DNA of 64,000 bases from Rehmannia glutinosa. Lineage: Eukaryota; Streptophyta; Magnoliopsida; Lamiales; Orobanchaceae. The stretch covers positions 44,677,335 to 44,741,334 of the forward strand of contig CM071930.1 in assembly GCA_016081115.2 (NCBI GenBank), written 5' to 3'. Positions 32,883 to 45,374 of the stretch are shown in pieces (the stretch's first letter is position 1; every line of letters begins with the position of its first letter). The position numbers and the translations under genes were made by a program. The notes beneath the pieces were generated by a model that ran no database searches, was not told the origin of the DNA, and was given only the letters and a program-made list of their open reading frames with translations.

Positions 32883-32994
32883 GGTTGGTTCATTGAGCCT
32901 TCCGCACTGGTTACTGAACTAGATCTCCAAATTTTTCAAAACTTGTTTTAGTACTCAATCTTTCAAAACTCTTTTATTCAGCAAAGTTATTATC

Positions 32995-35337
32995 ATGGAG
33001 GCAAATTTGACACGCATCCCTATGTTCACAATTGAAGAATTTGATGATTGGAAAATTCGTATGCAGGCTCATCTATCAGCATTACACGATGAGATGTGGA
33101 TAGTGATAGAGGATGGGCCACTCCAAATTTTAAAAGTGAACACAGCTGTAAGAAGAGCTGCAGCTGAAGGAGAAGAGGATGCTGCTCCCAGACCAGCCAT
33201 GGTTGAGAAACCAAGAGCTGAATGGACAAATGATGACAGGAAAAGATATAACTTGGACAATGTGGCCAAGGACATTCTTTACAAAACCTTGGACAAAGCC
33301 ATGTTCAACAAAGTAAAATCATGCAAAACGGCTAAAGAAATTTGGGACAAGCTAACATTGATTTGTGAAGGCTCAGAGCAAATCAAGGAAAATAAACTAT
33401 CTGTTCTTTGTCTAAATTTGAGAATTTCAAAATGCTTGTAGGAGAGACCTTGGATCAACTAGATGCTCGGTTCACAGAAATTACCAATGAGCTATCTGCA
33501 CTTGGAAAAGAATATACACAGAAGGAAATGTGTATGAAGATTCTAAGAAGCCTCCCAGCTGAATGGGAAATGAAGGTCATAGCACTGAGACGTTCCATGG
33601 ACCTATCCAAGACATCCAACCATGAGCTATTCTCAGATCTCAAAGCCTACGAATTTGAGCTGAGAAGAAAAGACCATGAGGAGACAGTTGTGCCCAAAAC
33701 AGTTGCTCTAATTGTTAAGGATGGCAAGAGAGCTGAGGTCAAAGAAGTTATTGACCAAGAGGAAATAGCCCTAATGGTTAAAAGATTTAACAAGTTCTTC
33801 AATAAAAACTACAAGAGAGGCAAAGGTGAATACTCCAGAAGACACTCAGCTCCCTCCAAGTCAAGGGAGGAGAGACCACCCAAGAGAGCAGAGCATCAAA
33901 AAGTTGAATATCAAAGAGCTGACAATCCAAGAATGGAAAGAGCTGATCAAAAGGTTGAGAATCTATGTTGGAACTGCAGGCAACCATGTCACTATGCCAT
34001 TGATTGCCCATACCCTGTAGTTAACAAGTACAGGAATGAAGAGGAAAGAAAATTCTTCAGAGAAAGAAGACAAGAAAAGAAAAAGGCAATGTTGGTCGCA
34101 GAGATCGCCGAGACAAGCGACCCAAGTCAAAATACACAAGCGAGACTCGGAGAGTAGTGGCGACTACTCAAGTGACTCACGAAGAAGAAGCCTTGATATG
34201 TCTAATGGCTAAAGAACAAAACCAACCTGACCAAGAAGATGAGGTACACTCTAACTCATCACACTCAGATTCTAGTGATAGTGACTGTGATACACACACT
34301 TCATCACCCACTGATCTTTATGATTCATTAGGCAAAATGATGAAAGACTTTGAACACATTAAATCCTCACACACACTACTAAATGAGGAAAACAGCCTAC
34401 TCAAGAGCCAAAACTCACTATTTGTGAAGGAGCTGAGTAATCTAAGTCACATAGCTGATGAGAATAAGTCTAAAGGCTGAAAAGGCTAAGCTAATAGCAG
34501 AGATTGCTGCTATAGAAAAGAGGGAGAATGACCTCAAAAATGTGATTGCCTCGTTCACTAAGGCATCTAAATCCTTGGATGACCTTATTATGAGTCAAAG
34601 AGAATGTGGAAATAAGACAGGCTTAGGATTTAATTCCTCTGTACTATGTCAAGCTCCAAAAGTGATTTTGGAAAAAGGATCTTCAAGTAATGAAGTATCT
34701 CAAAAATCCAAAAATCCAAATAGTGCACACACATTTATTCCAAAGCTCAATCACAAGCAAACTGGCATTGGTTATAAAGGAAAAGGAAAAAAACGGCCGA
34801 GTTGAGTGTCTTTGAGAGGACAGTGAGAAGAAATCGGGCCCGAGTTCCTCAAAGAAACTCCAAATAGAAAATACTGTAAAGAAGAAACAGAGCTACCAAA
34901 GGCCCCGAATATTCTATAAAAGAAACACACATCATGGGAATGGTAGAAAGTACCCAAGTCAAGCTGATTGGAATAATGTGAACTATCAGCAAAGACCTAT
35001 GGAATATAAGCCTAAATGGCAACGACCTAGAACTCAGCAAAGGCCATTCCAAAGGCAAAAGAGCTATCATCAGCACACATATGCACCCAAACACTACACT
35101 CAAAGATATCACAACTATCCAAACAAAGCAATTGCTAAAACACATTCACAGGCATACAGACAAAAGAGACAGTTGTATGAACTTAGAACCCCCAAGCAAT
35201 TTGCTAAAGTTAATTATGATTATGGCACTGATAGATGGCAACCTCTTAGAGTCAAATCATTTGGCTATAGGTTGGTTGGATCATCTTATAATACTAACCC
35301 CTCAGGACCCAGACAAGTATGGGTACCTAAAATCTAA
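32995..35337 (+). pseudogene. gag: E3 gag
   Basis: Starts ATGGAGGCA at 32995, 112 bases after the PBS. The first piece, 32995-33441 (148 codons), holds the N-terminal and UBN2-type part. A frameshift near 33400 leads into 33408-34157 (249 codons). The zinc knuckle at 33966-34007 reads CWNCRQPCHYAIDC, with the usual glycine before the histidine changed to cysteine. A patch at 34090-34200 is scrambled relative to E1. The acidic Ser/Asp run is in 34157-34480. The last frame stops at TAA 35335-35337, with TGA at 35344-35346 also in frame ahead of the protease. Confidence 0.88.
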
Positions 35338-38300
35338 TTTCCTTGATTGCAGGTTCAAGGAACAGCTGAGTGCCAAGGAATTTGGTACATGGATAGTGGC
35401 TGTTCCAGACACATGACAGGAAACAAGAAAAATATATCAAAATTCAAGGAAGTCAGAGGTGCAAAAGTCATATTTGGAGGAAATGAAGCTCCAGGAGAAA
35501 TAAGAGGCATTGGATCCATCAAGAAAAATGGATTAGAAATCACAGATGTTGCATATGTTGAAGGACTCAACTTCAACCTGCTAAGCATAAGTCAACTTTG
35601 TGACAAAGGCTACAATGTTGGATTTAACATGGGTATATGCAAAATCAAAGACACTGAATCCAATGAAGTTGTGCTGCAAGGATGCAGACAAAAGAACATG
35701 TATGTGGTAAATTGGTCAACTGCAACACCAAGCACCTGTTTGTTAGCAAAGAGCACAGATGAATCAAGTTGGCTGTGGCACAAGAGTTTCGAGTCACCTG
35801 AATTTCAAAACAATTAACAAGCTTGCCAGGAGCAATCTTGTAGAAGGACTTCCAGACTCAGTGTACAAGAAGGAAAGTGTATGTGATGCATGCCAGATGG
35901 GAAAGCAAATCAAATCATCATTCAAAGAAAAGACATGTCCATCTTCAACAAGAATATTGCACCTGCTACATATGGATGTATTTGGTCCAGATGAACCAGC
36001 TAGCATAAGTGGGAAGAAATACACCTTGGTGGTAGTAGATGACTACTCAAGATATACATGGACAATATTCATGTGTAAGAAGAAAGAAACTATGCAGAAA
36101 CTACCCACGGTGATGAAGAGAATCCAAAATGAGAAGAGTCAAACCATTATCAAAATAAGATCTATGAGAGGAACTGAGTTTGTCAATGGTATAATCACTC
36201 AGTACTGTATTGAGAATGGTATTGGTCATGAATTATCTGCAGGAAGGACTCCATAGCAGAATGGAGTTGCAGAAAGAAGGAATAGAACTCTCAAAGAAGC
36301 AGCAAGGGACGTTTCAAGCAAAGTCTTTGCCTAAAAGATTTTTTTGCGATAAACACAAAGATGCTATACTCAAAATAGATGCATGATAAAAGACGGTGAC
36401 AAAGACTCCTATGAGATTTGGACAGGAGAAAGCCTAATGTTGCATATTTTAGAATATCTCGGATGCAAATGCTTCATCCATAACAATGGCAAAGATAATT
36501 TAAAGGCTTTTGATGCCAAAAGCGATGAAGGTATCTTCTTGGGATACTCGGTGAAAGCAAAGCCTACAGAGTACTCAACAAGAGGACTATGGTTACAGAG
36601 GAATCCATCCATGTGGTGTTTGATGAACCCAATGTAAATGGAGAAGACATTGAAGAGTCGGTGATAAAATGAATCAACCAACCATGCGAGAAGATTCCTA
36701 TGTTGTTGAAGTCAAAGTGGAATTATGAACCCGGATGAAGATGAGATAGCCGAGTCTCAAAAAAAGTTGGAAAATTTGCTAAGTGATGATGAGAGAGTGA
36801 TCAAAATAAACACGATTGTAAGACGAGAATCCACCAACTTACTCCAACCCGATGTAAGATGGCCGAGAGACCATCCACGTAACTAGTCATTGGAGATGTA
36901 AGAGAAGGTGTCAAAACTAGATCCAGAACTCAACAAGAAGCAATGTTTTCATCTCACAAATAGAGCCAAAAGATGTGTCACAAGCATTAGATGACACACA
37001 TTGGATTCAAGCCATGCAAGAAGAGCTGAATTAGTTTGAAAGAAATAAAGTGTGGGAATTGGTTCAAAGACCTACCCATCAAAATGTTATTGGCACTAAA
37101 TGGGTGTTCTGAAACAAGATGAACGAGGAAGGTTCTGTGGTAAGAAACAAAGCAAGGTTGGTAGCCAAAGGGTATTGCCAAGAAGAAGGAATAGATTTTG
37201 ATGAAACTTTTGCCCCTGTGGCAAGATTGGAAGCCATAAGGATGTCTTTTGCCTATGCAGCTCATAAGAACTTTATTGTATATCAAATGTATGTGAAGAG
37301 TGCATTTCTTAATGGTTTATTGGAAGAAGAAGTGTATGTTGAACAACCTCCAGGATTTGAGCAGAACACTCTTGGAGATAACGTATACAAACTCAAGAAA
37401 GCTCTATATGGATTGAAACAGACACCAAGAGCATGGTACGATACATTATCACAATTCCTGACTGAGAATGGATTCACAAAAGGCAAAGTGGATAGCAAAG
37501 TGGATAGAACACTCTTGTTCAAATATATGTGGATGACATCATCTTTGGATCCACAAACAAAGAGTGTGTGATAAATTCTTCTGGACTGCAAAGCAAATTG
37601 AAATGAGCATGATGGGAGAGTCGACATTCTTCCTTGGACTCCAAGTGAAAGTGAAGGATGGAACCTTCATAAGTCGATAAAATACACCGAGATATTTAAT
37701 GAAGAAATTTGGTATGGAAGAGAAGTCTTACGTGAAAATACCAATGAATACATCGTCAAAATGGATATGGATGCGGATGGCAAGCCTCGTAGATCAAACT
37801 AGATACTGAGCACTTATTGGATCATTGCTCTATCTCACAAAGAAGCGAGCGGACATCACCTTTGATGTAGGTGTATGTGCAAGATTTCAATCTACTCCGA
37901 AAGAAAGCCACATGACTGCAGCCAAGAGGATCTTGAGATATTTGAAAGGAAGCCAAGAAGTTGGCTTATGGTATCCAAAGGAAGGTGGATTCATGCTAAT
38001 TGGTTATTCGGACTCGACTATCTTTGGATGTAGAGTTGACGGGGAAGAGCACCTCAGGCACATGTCAAATGCTTGGAAATAGGCTAATTTCCTGGTTTAG
38101 CAAGAAGCAAAATTCAATAGCCACCTCCACTGTTGAAGCAGAATACATAGTTGCGGGCAGCTGTTGTGCCCAAGTCCTATGGATGAGACAGCAGCCGAGA
38201 GACTATGAAATTGAAGAAAAGGAAATTCCAATTATGTGTGACAACACAAGTGCAATTGCAATCACTCAAAATCCGGTATTTCATTCAAGAACCAAGCACA

Positions 38301-38463
38301 TTGATGTCAGATATCACTTCATAAGAGACCATGTTGAAAAGAAGGACATCACCTTGGAATATATTTCAACTGATAAGCAGTTGGCTGACATATTCACAAA
38401 ACCATTATGTGAATCAAGATTTGAAGAACTCAAACATGAATTGGGGTTAATTGAGCTGAGTTG
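35338..38463 (+). pseudogene. pol: E3 pol: protease, integrase, RT, RNase H
   Basis: The protease is well kept (WYMDSGCSRHMTG, DSG at 35392-35400, open frame 35347-35817). Integrase: CDACQMGKQ near 35890, HMDVFGP near 35970, RGTEFVNG near 36170 with the preceding aspartate codon region changed (SMRGTEF where E1 has SDRGTEF). 36240-37000 is heavily broken. RT: DETFAPVARLEAIR near 37200 and YGLKQTPRAWY near 37410. A 12-base tandem duplication at about 37483-37506 and a loss of about 36 bases precede YVDD (37526-37537), which is out of frame with the upstream part. The RNase H end is open, 38000-38464. Confidence 0.88.
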
Positions 38464-39021
38464 ACACTCAGAAGACTCAAAGAAAAGAGATGAAACACGA
38501 AAAGAGGAAAAAGAGTTGAACTCTTAATTCAGCTAGGTAAACCAGCCGTATCGGAAAGTCAGTTGTACTGAGTTAGCTGACAGCTGAGTCACGAGGAGAA
38601 TAGAGAGAAGAAGGATTGAATCAGCTAAGGGGTAAGCTGAGTCATTTATGAGCAAAGTGACAAAAACGCGGTCGGTTTTACTAAGCGGGAATGTTTTTAA
38701 GAATGACGCCAAAGATAATTATGGCGTGTACAATGATCAAAAGCTGCACACCAAGCTTATGATTGGATATAAATGCTGCCGCATTGAATGCGAAAACTTA
38801 AATGCTAATCGGCGTGCAAGATCTAAGCCGTTGATTTTGATCAAATTTCAAAAACCACCCGCACGTCCTTTCATAAACCATACTTAAACCATTTCGTCCG
38901 TTTCTCTCTCACTTTACCAAAACTGTTCATCTCTCTCTCGAAGGCAAAAGCAAAATTTTCTTTCAAAACCCTATCAATCCTCAGTTCATTTTTCAAATTT
39001 CGTTCGGTAAAACATCTCGAA
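38464..39021 (+). promoter_or_regulatory. Spacer before the third ORF (E3)
   Basis: 558 bases between the pol stop and the third-ORF ATG, like the other copies. The GATTGGATATAAATGCTG block is kept at 38761-38778. The TGACGTCA site is degraded to TGACGCCA near 38704, and the TATA region reads CATAAACCATAC near 38873. The CT-rich leader (TTTCTCTCTCAC, CATCTCTCTCTCG) and AAACCCTA near 38966 remain. Promoter activity here is probably weaker than in E1, E2 and E4. Confidence 0.5.
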
Positions 39022-42000
39022 ATGGCATCTACTCATGATTTCGTGAAGTTGGGAAAGCAAATCCACACTGGGTCTACTGTGGATTTTGACGGCATGATCA
39101 AACAGGGGTCCGACGACACCCTCGTGAAGAAGATTGCTGAGAAGCTGGAAAAATCTGGATTAAAACCGTTTTTGACGCTGGAATTCCCGCTGACCTATGT
39201 GGAAGAGGTCGCACAGTTCTATGTGAACGCTGAGGTTCACGATGAGGGCATCAAGTCCTCTGTTCATGGTAAGGAGTTCACCATCACTGCCAAGGATTTG
39301 GCAGAACACTGCTTGTTGCCGGCGGAAGGAGTGCCGGAGATTCATGAAGCGGATGTAGACCGACTGTGCTGCTAAAGTGGTCTACACAGCTAACAAGAAG
39401 CTGCTGAAAGAGGACTACCACAAATTGCTGGACATTGTTGCCAAATGCATAGACATCAAATTTGGCAGCTTTGACCAACTGTCTAAGGCTAAATTGATCG
39501 TAATGGTTGCGATCCTTGAGGAAAAGAAGGTGAACTGGGCTGAGTTTGTATACAGCAGACTCTGCCAGAATGTTGGGAACAAATCCTTCAAGGAGGATGG
39601 TACGTTTGGACGTTCCCTGGGATACGGCCTGGTGATTGGCCGGCTGATGGAAGTAAAGGGAGTCCCTCTTCGACATGGAAAAGAGTTCCATGTTAACAAG
39701 AGGATGTTTCGATCAAACCTCTCTGGCGCACAGAAGAGAGCTTACGCCAAGAGAGCTGATACGAGTGAGGGGGAATCAGCTGACCCTGAAGATACAGCTG
39801 CCTTCCCTCCTCCAAGAAGATGCGCCCCGCAAAGAAAGGAAAAGAAATCTGCACTGCCCCGCAGCCGAGTCACTCACCCCCCCGCCGTGTCTCTCCCCCT
39901 GCTTGACCGCATGAGTGGAGAAGGAACCATTAATCCATTCTCCAGTGATCAAGAGAAGGAGGACTGCCACAACAAGGAAGGCAGCTACCTCTAAGACAAC
40001 CACGAAGGCATTTACCTTCAATGAACCGGAGGAAGTGGAGCCAGATATCCCTCTGGTAAAAACAAAGAGAAGAAGAAGAATCTCCAAGATCTCCGAGCTT
40101 GAGAAGACGGCTGAGTCTGCCACTCAGCTGTAAAAGTTACCCAAGACTGCTGGAGAGGTAGAGTCTCCGGAAGTGGTCGATGAAACGGCCAAGTCTGCTG
40201 AAGGCGATCAGCAGAGACAAACTGAAGACACAGCTGTAATCCGAACAGCTGAGACACAGGAAGAAGCTAAGAAAGCAAACTCGCCTGTTGACAGGGTTGT
40301 ATCCCCTCCCAACAGACGCAGCTGAAGATATGGAGCACCAAAGCTTGCTACCTTTAATCCCGGAGAATGAGGGCCAGCAAGAGAATGATGAGGACGATGT
40401 AATCATATATTCTCCATTATATCCGGACATTTAAGATCGTCTGCGAGAGTGGAGAAAATGGAAGCTGAGCCTATCCAGAGTGTAGTTTGAACGTCCAGAG
40501 TTCATCACTGAGGAAGAAGAACTCTTCAAGTTTCTTGAGGTTGACACAGTGCTGCAAGCCCTTGACGAGAATAATTGTATCAATATATTGCAGATTTGCA
40601 AAGAAAACGAAAGGGCTAAAGCGGTGAGGACGCGAGACCAAGCACGTGAGAAGGCCAAAGATTCTGGGCCCGTTCAGCAAAGGATGTTGGAAGGACCACC
40701 GATCACTCCCATCCTTTGTTTGATGTTCTCTCATGGGAGTGATGACGATGACTGGACCCCCACTCTCGGAGGAAGGTATTAAGAATTGGTGGAGTTGGGG
40801 CAAGCCATGAAGGGAATCCGAGCCCTACATGCAAGCAAAGGATGTTGGAAGGAACATCGGGGAGTCCTCTACATCACAAAGAAGTCGGAAGTTGATCCTA
40901 TGGGAGTGGTGAACAACAACGATTGCCACTCGATTGAGACTTTGCTCGCCACCACTTCCAATGACCTTGTTGATGCTCATTCGGAGGAAGGTATTAAGGG
41001 AATTGGTGATGAAAGTGGGATTGGGGGACCCCGGTCGATGCCAACCCCTAACGAAGGTGTCTTACCACCGCCCCAACGGCCGATTGAATGGGACTCAATG
41101 GGAACAACCGAGTCCGGGGTAAAGAGAGACGAGTGACCCCATTCCCGAGAAGGAGAAGTCACTCACCCAGGATAATCGGTGTGCGGATCCGAAGGGAAGA
41201 AACTGAGTCATCCCCAATTGCCAAGGTCGGAGGATCTTTGCGGATGTGACTCCGACAACGAATCTCATTTTGATGAGGCAAAGTGGAGAAGAAACAACAA
41301 AAAAACAGACCGATGAAGTTGTCATCAATGAGGCTCGGGAAGGTCGGGTTGAGATCCAGCTGCGTAGGCTGAAGGTAGTGAGTTCGACTCTGCGGGGACT
41401 TCACGAGCTCCATTTTCATTGAGATTGCCCATGATTGATTGCCGTGATGATCCTTTTGATGCAACGATTTCCTTTCTCGAGGAAGAATCATCTAGAGATC
41501 GGGAGCGCACGTTATTCCATCCGACACCATTGTTCCACCGATTTGACTATGCCCCGGGAGTTAAACAGTTTGGGGAAGTTTTGGGCAATGAAAAATGGTG
41601 CAATCCATGGAGTTGAGACTCGGTGGATGCCATCTCGAAGACCCCAAGACAACAATGCGTGTGGAACAAGCTCGATAGGGAGGACATTGTTCAACAAGTT
41701 GCCTCGCTGCGCTTGAGAATGCGATGCAGACAAAATGAAGCACATCGAACAAATGAGGTTGAGACCGTGTGAACATACTCCGCGTGGAAGAGAATATGGA
41801 TTGAAAATTGAGTCTTCTCATGGCGAGATAACTAGCGGCTATCAATGCCACCCGACTAGTTCCGTGTGGACTTAAACTTTTTACTTGCTAGCTTGTTTCG
41901 GGGGTTCTTCTCTCCTTTGATGATGCCAAAAAGGGGGAAGAAGAATACCTAAAAAAGCGAAGGGATCTCGAAGGTCGAAGGAGGAAGGAAGCGATTGTGA

Positions 42001-42862
42001 AGGGAAAGACAGATGAGGAAGTAATAAGAGAGAAGAAAGGGAAGTCTCGTTGAGGGGGAAGGCACGAAAGATGTGACCTTGATGATTGCTAAAACCCCTC
42101 AACAAGGTCTTGTCATAGCTGATATTATCGCCAGCAAACTCCCAGTGACTCGCCACTCCAACACTCTGCAGTACTATGGTGAAAAGAGAAAGGAAGTTGA
42201 AGCGAGGGATGAAGGAAGTAGAAGGAAAGATGGATGCGAGTTATGAACATTTCAAACAACATGGAGGCATTCCCCGCACGAGAGACACTTATGCCATTTC
42301 GAGATGCCGGGCGAGCCAAGATCTGTTGATGAATTCAAGACGCTCGCATCTCGAAGGTTACTTCGCAAACATATCCATAGCTCAAGCCTGGGATTTGTAT
42401 CTTGGGAAAAAGGTCTCACACTATGTGAAGAAGCGACAGGCGGGAGACTGCGGCGCTCACTCGCTAGTCACTCAATCGGGAAAAAGAAGACCTCAAGACA
42501 ATACACGCCCGAGGAGGAAGAGGGAGAAGCGTGGTGGAGGAAGAGGTTTCAGACCTAGATCTCTGCCCAAAAACATTGAGTATATAGATCCAGGAAAGAA
42601 AGGAGGGATCTATTGGCCTGGATTTGACGAAGTGGCCAACCTGCAAGTGGCTAAGAATAATGCTAAGTATGCGAAGAGAATTGAAGAGGAAAATAAGAGA
42701 CAAACTCAGCTATGGGAGGAAAGACAAGAAAGACTGAGAAGAGATGAAGCTGCCCGGAAGGCGTATGAGAAAAAGAAGGCAGCTGAAGATGAGAAGAAGA
42801 GAAAGAGGTCAGAAGATAGCAGAGCTGAAGAAGATGAAAGAAGGAGGCAGCGAAGGAGATAA
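39022..42862 (+). pseudogene. E3 third ORF, broken
   Basis: Start MASTHDFVKLGKQ at 39022 (117 codons), then loss of about 40 bases near 39365 and a shift into 39377-39994 (205 codons), which carries KVNWAEFVYSRLCQNV and SLGYGLVIGRLMEVKGV. 40130-42170 is badly scrambled, with internal repeats. The last piece, 42176-42862 (228 codons), has RGGGRGFRPRS, a YWPGFDEVANLQ block and an R/K/E-rich helix ending in RRRQRRR. It is about 0.9 kb shorter than in E1 and E2. Product unknown; the basic end and RGG-like motif suggest nucleic-acid binding. Confidence 0.72.
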
Positions 42863-43194
42863 AGTGTTGATGTCCACCCCTTCATGTATTTTACTATGTA
42901 AATACATTCTATGTAAGTCTTCTGTACATCGAATAAAATTGTACAATTTCTATACCTGTGTAGATATAGAACAGCATGGTTACTTTAAGTTCCATTTAAG
43001 CTCTGATACATTTTCTCATGGTTCAAGCTCTGATACACTCTGTAAACAGCTATGTAAAGAACAAGAATGTTATGATCAATAAAAGATCGATTCTAAGCAT
43101 ACATTATGTGATTCTACATTTGTCTGTATGTATCTTTGCTGTTTAAGTATTGTATGAATGTTTTAAGTTTTGGCATCATCAAAAAGGAGGAAAT
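42863..43194 (+). other. E3 3' untranslated region and polypurine tract
   Basis: AT-rich noncoding sequence with several AATAAA-like words (for example AATAAA near 42934 and CAATAAAAG near 43078). It ends in the polypurine tract AAAAAGGAGGAAAT (43181-43194), which touches the 3' LTR. Confidence 0.85.
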
Positions 43195-44758
43195 TGTTGG
43201 GAAATTATTTTGTAGATTTTGATGAATGCCATGTAAAACTTAGAATAGGAAGTTGGCACCCCATTTTTGTTGAAAATTGCATTGTAATAGATAGGGCTGG
43301 TCGAGCTGACCTGAACATGCAAGAAGACAACTAGAGACTGGAAGGAAGACTCCGCTGTGAGGCAGCTGAGTGTGGCAAGGAAGAAGAGACAGGAACTCGA
43401 CTGAAGGTGCAGCTGAGATGCAGCTGAGTGAAGTATCAGTCAAGTCAACTCAAGATAGCCAAGTCTCAAGTTGAAGTGGCAGAAGAGTCATCCAACGATT
43501 GGAAGCTGACTCGAAGTCACCTGGGGAATGCAAGGAAATGCAGTCAAGTCGAGATAACTGAAAGAGATCCGTTGCACAGAAATCAAGAGAATTACTTAAA
43601 CAAGTAATACTTCCATACTACCTTTCTTAAAGTACGCAGTCCCAGAAGCGTGCAAAAGGAATAAACCAATGGGAAGCACTGCACCTGTGTTAGATCTCTG
43701 AAAAGCTGAAGGATCATTTATACGAGAAAATGTCAATTCCAAGAACTGCAACAAGACAAGCCAACGACCACAAGTGACTTTCCAAAAATAAGCCTATCTC
43801 TTCAACGGGCAGATTTTTGAAAGATCACTATAAAAGGCTGAGGAATCACACGAGAGAAGGTTACCAGGCTGAGAACCACGAACATTCAAGCTAACATTTG
43901 AACTGTAACCAAAAATCACTCTCAAGTCATTCAAGTTTAATCCTCAAGCCTACATTACGAAGGAAATCAATCCAACACTCTCACCTGTGAAGGAAAGACG
44001 ACTTCAATCAGTTGAAGAGGAAATATTTCAAGAATCAAGGGGTCTACATTCCACGGAGGATTGTAGGAATGTTCAAGGTTGAACCAGTTTTAAGTTATTT
44101 GGAGGGCTTCGTGATCAAATCCAAGGAACTTGAGCAAGTGGGTTGTAGTAGCAAGGCACCTGCCCTATGAAGAAGCTGAGTCGTACGAGAAGCCAGCTGT
44201 GTGATCAAGGCATCTCCAGACTGAGTCCCAAAGGATCAAGGCAATTTGTGTGATCAAGACTTGTATACGGATCATTAACCACTCGTATATTGATCAATAC
44301 TTAGTGGATTCCTCCAGGAGTTGGAGAAGAGAGGATTAGAGGAATTATCCCATCTTCGAACCTCTATAAAAACTTATTGTGACATTTACATTTCAGCACT
44401 TTAATTTCTGCATATTACATTTATATCTGCTGATAAACTTGTTATCCAATTGATAATCAACTAAGTGCTAAAACCAAGTATTAAAACAAACTTAACCAAT
44501 TTCAAGGGTGTTAAGTCTTCCGCTGAAAACATATCACAGTCGAGTTAAGTTTTAGACTAAGCAGCTGAGTTATTCTATCAACAGCTCAGTCGAGTCTGTT
44601 GAGTGGCTAACTCTGCTGGTTAACTAACTTAGTTGTCCATCAAGGACTTAGCTATGAATAATCAACTCTGAATATTTAAAAGGACTAAATCGAAAAGTTG
44701 GTAAGGTTTATTCAACCCCCCCTTCTAAACCTTACACTCACACCCCTTGGGACCTACA
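43195..44758 (+). repeat. E3 3' LTR
   Basis: 1564 bases, TGTTGGGAAA to GGGACCTACA. Compared with the 5' LTR it lacks a short GAGTTAAGTCAGCTATGC-type stretch near 43310 and has scattered substitutions. It is followed by the GCTAG duplication. Confidence 0.95.
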
Positions 44759-44763
44759 GCTAG

Positions 44764-45374
44764 TTTCAAATGTCACATTGTGTTCGTTGGCTTGTCTTGT
44801 CTTGGTCTGCAGCCTTGGTGATGTTGACCTTTCCTCGTATTAAATGGCATTTCAGGTTTGTAGGTCTGATACAAGGTGCAGTGTTTCACATTGGCTCATT
44901 CCTTTTGCACAATCCTGGGCCAAACACTTTTATACCTGGCAGCTTGACATATTACTATATCGAGTAATATTCTTGACTTTATTCCAACGGATCTAAGTCA
45001 GTTGTCTTCATTTGACTGTTGCCTTTACACCAGGTAACTTGAATCTGCTCCAATCATGGGATTGACTCAACTATCACTTCAACTGATAGACTTGGCTCCT
45101 TGAGTTGACTTGACTGACACTTCTCACAGCTGTTCCACAGCTGACTCTCCTTCAGTCATGTCCTGACTTCCTTCTAGGCCATACTCAGCTGACACACAAC
45201 AGAGTCTTCACTCCATTCCACAGTTGACTTCTTGTAATCTTTGACATAGCTGACTTAACTCAGCTCTTCCAGTCCTATCTATTACAATGCATAATTACAA
45301 GGAAATGAGGTGCCAACTTCCTAGTTTAAGTTTTACATGGTATCATCAAAATCTAACAAATAAATTTCCTAACA
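44764..45374 (-). repeat. E2 5' LTR, right part
   Basis: Continues 30368-31294 across the E3 insertion and ends TTTCCTAACA at 45374. Contains the TTGAC-rich U3 block. Followed directly by ATCAGTCAAG, the target-site sequence shared with 2656. Confidence 0.93.

Larger units (their letters stand above)
31290..44763 (+). mobile_element. E3: full-length SIRE-type Ty1/copia element (+)
   Basis: 31295-44758 (13,464 bases) flanked by GCTAG at 31290-31294 and 44759-44763. LTRs are 31295-32868 and 43195-44758 (TGTTGGGAAA to GGGACCTACA). It is the only + strand full-length copia here and sits inside the 5' LTR of E2, a related element. The LTR pair is closer in sequence than the E1 pair by eye, so E3 is probably the younger insertion. 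Yet its internal region has many small indels, some in patches with an unusual pattern (see findings). Confidence 0.96.
19812..45374 (-). mobile_element. E2: Ty1/copia element lacking its left LTR, split by E3
   Basis: A-type element on the minus strand: third ORF, pol, gag, PBS (30354-30365) and 5' LTR (30368-31294 continuing at 44764-45374). The 3' LTR and polypurine tract are missing at the junction near 19811. The right flank is ATCAGTCAAG, identical to the right flank of the solo LTR 1124-2655, so that solo LTR probably represents the other copy of this same insertion. All coding parts are broken. Confidence 0.88.

Noticed and set aside
41159..41851. Several minus-strand frames of 61-110 codons at 41095-41851
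   Set aside because: They are antisense to the scrambled part of the E3 third ORF and have no counterpart in E1 or E2.
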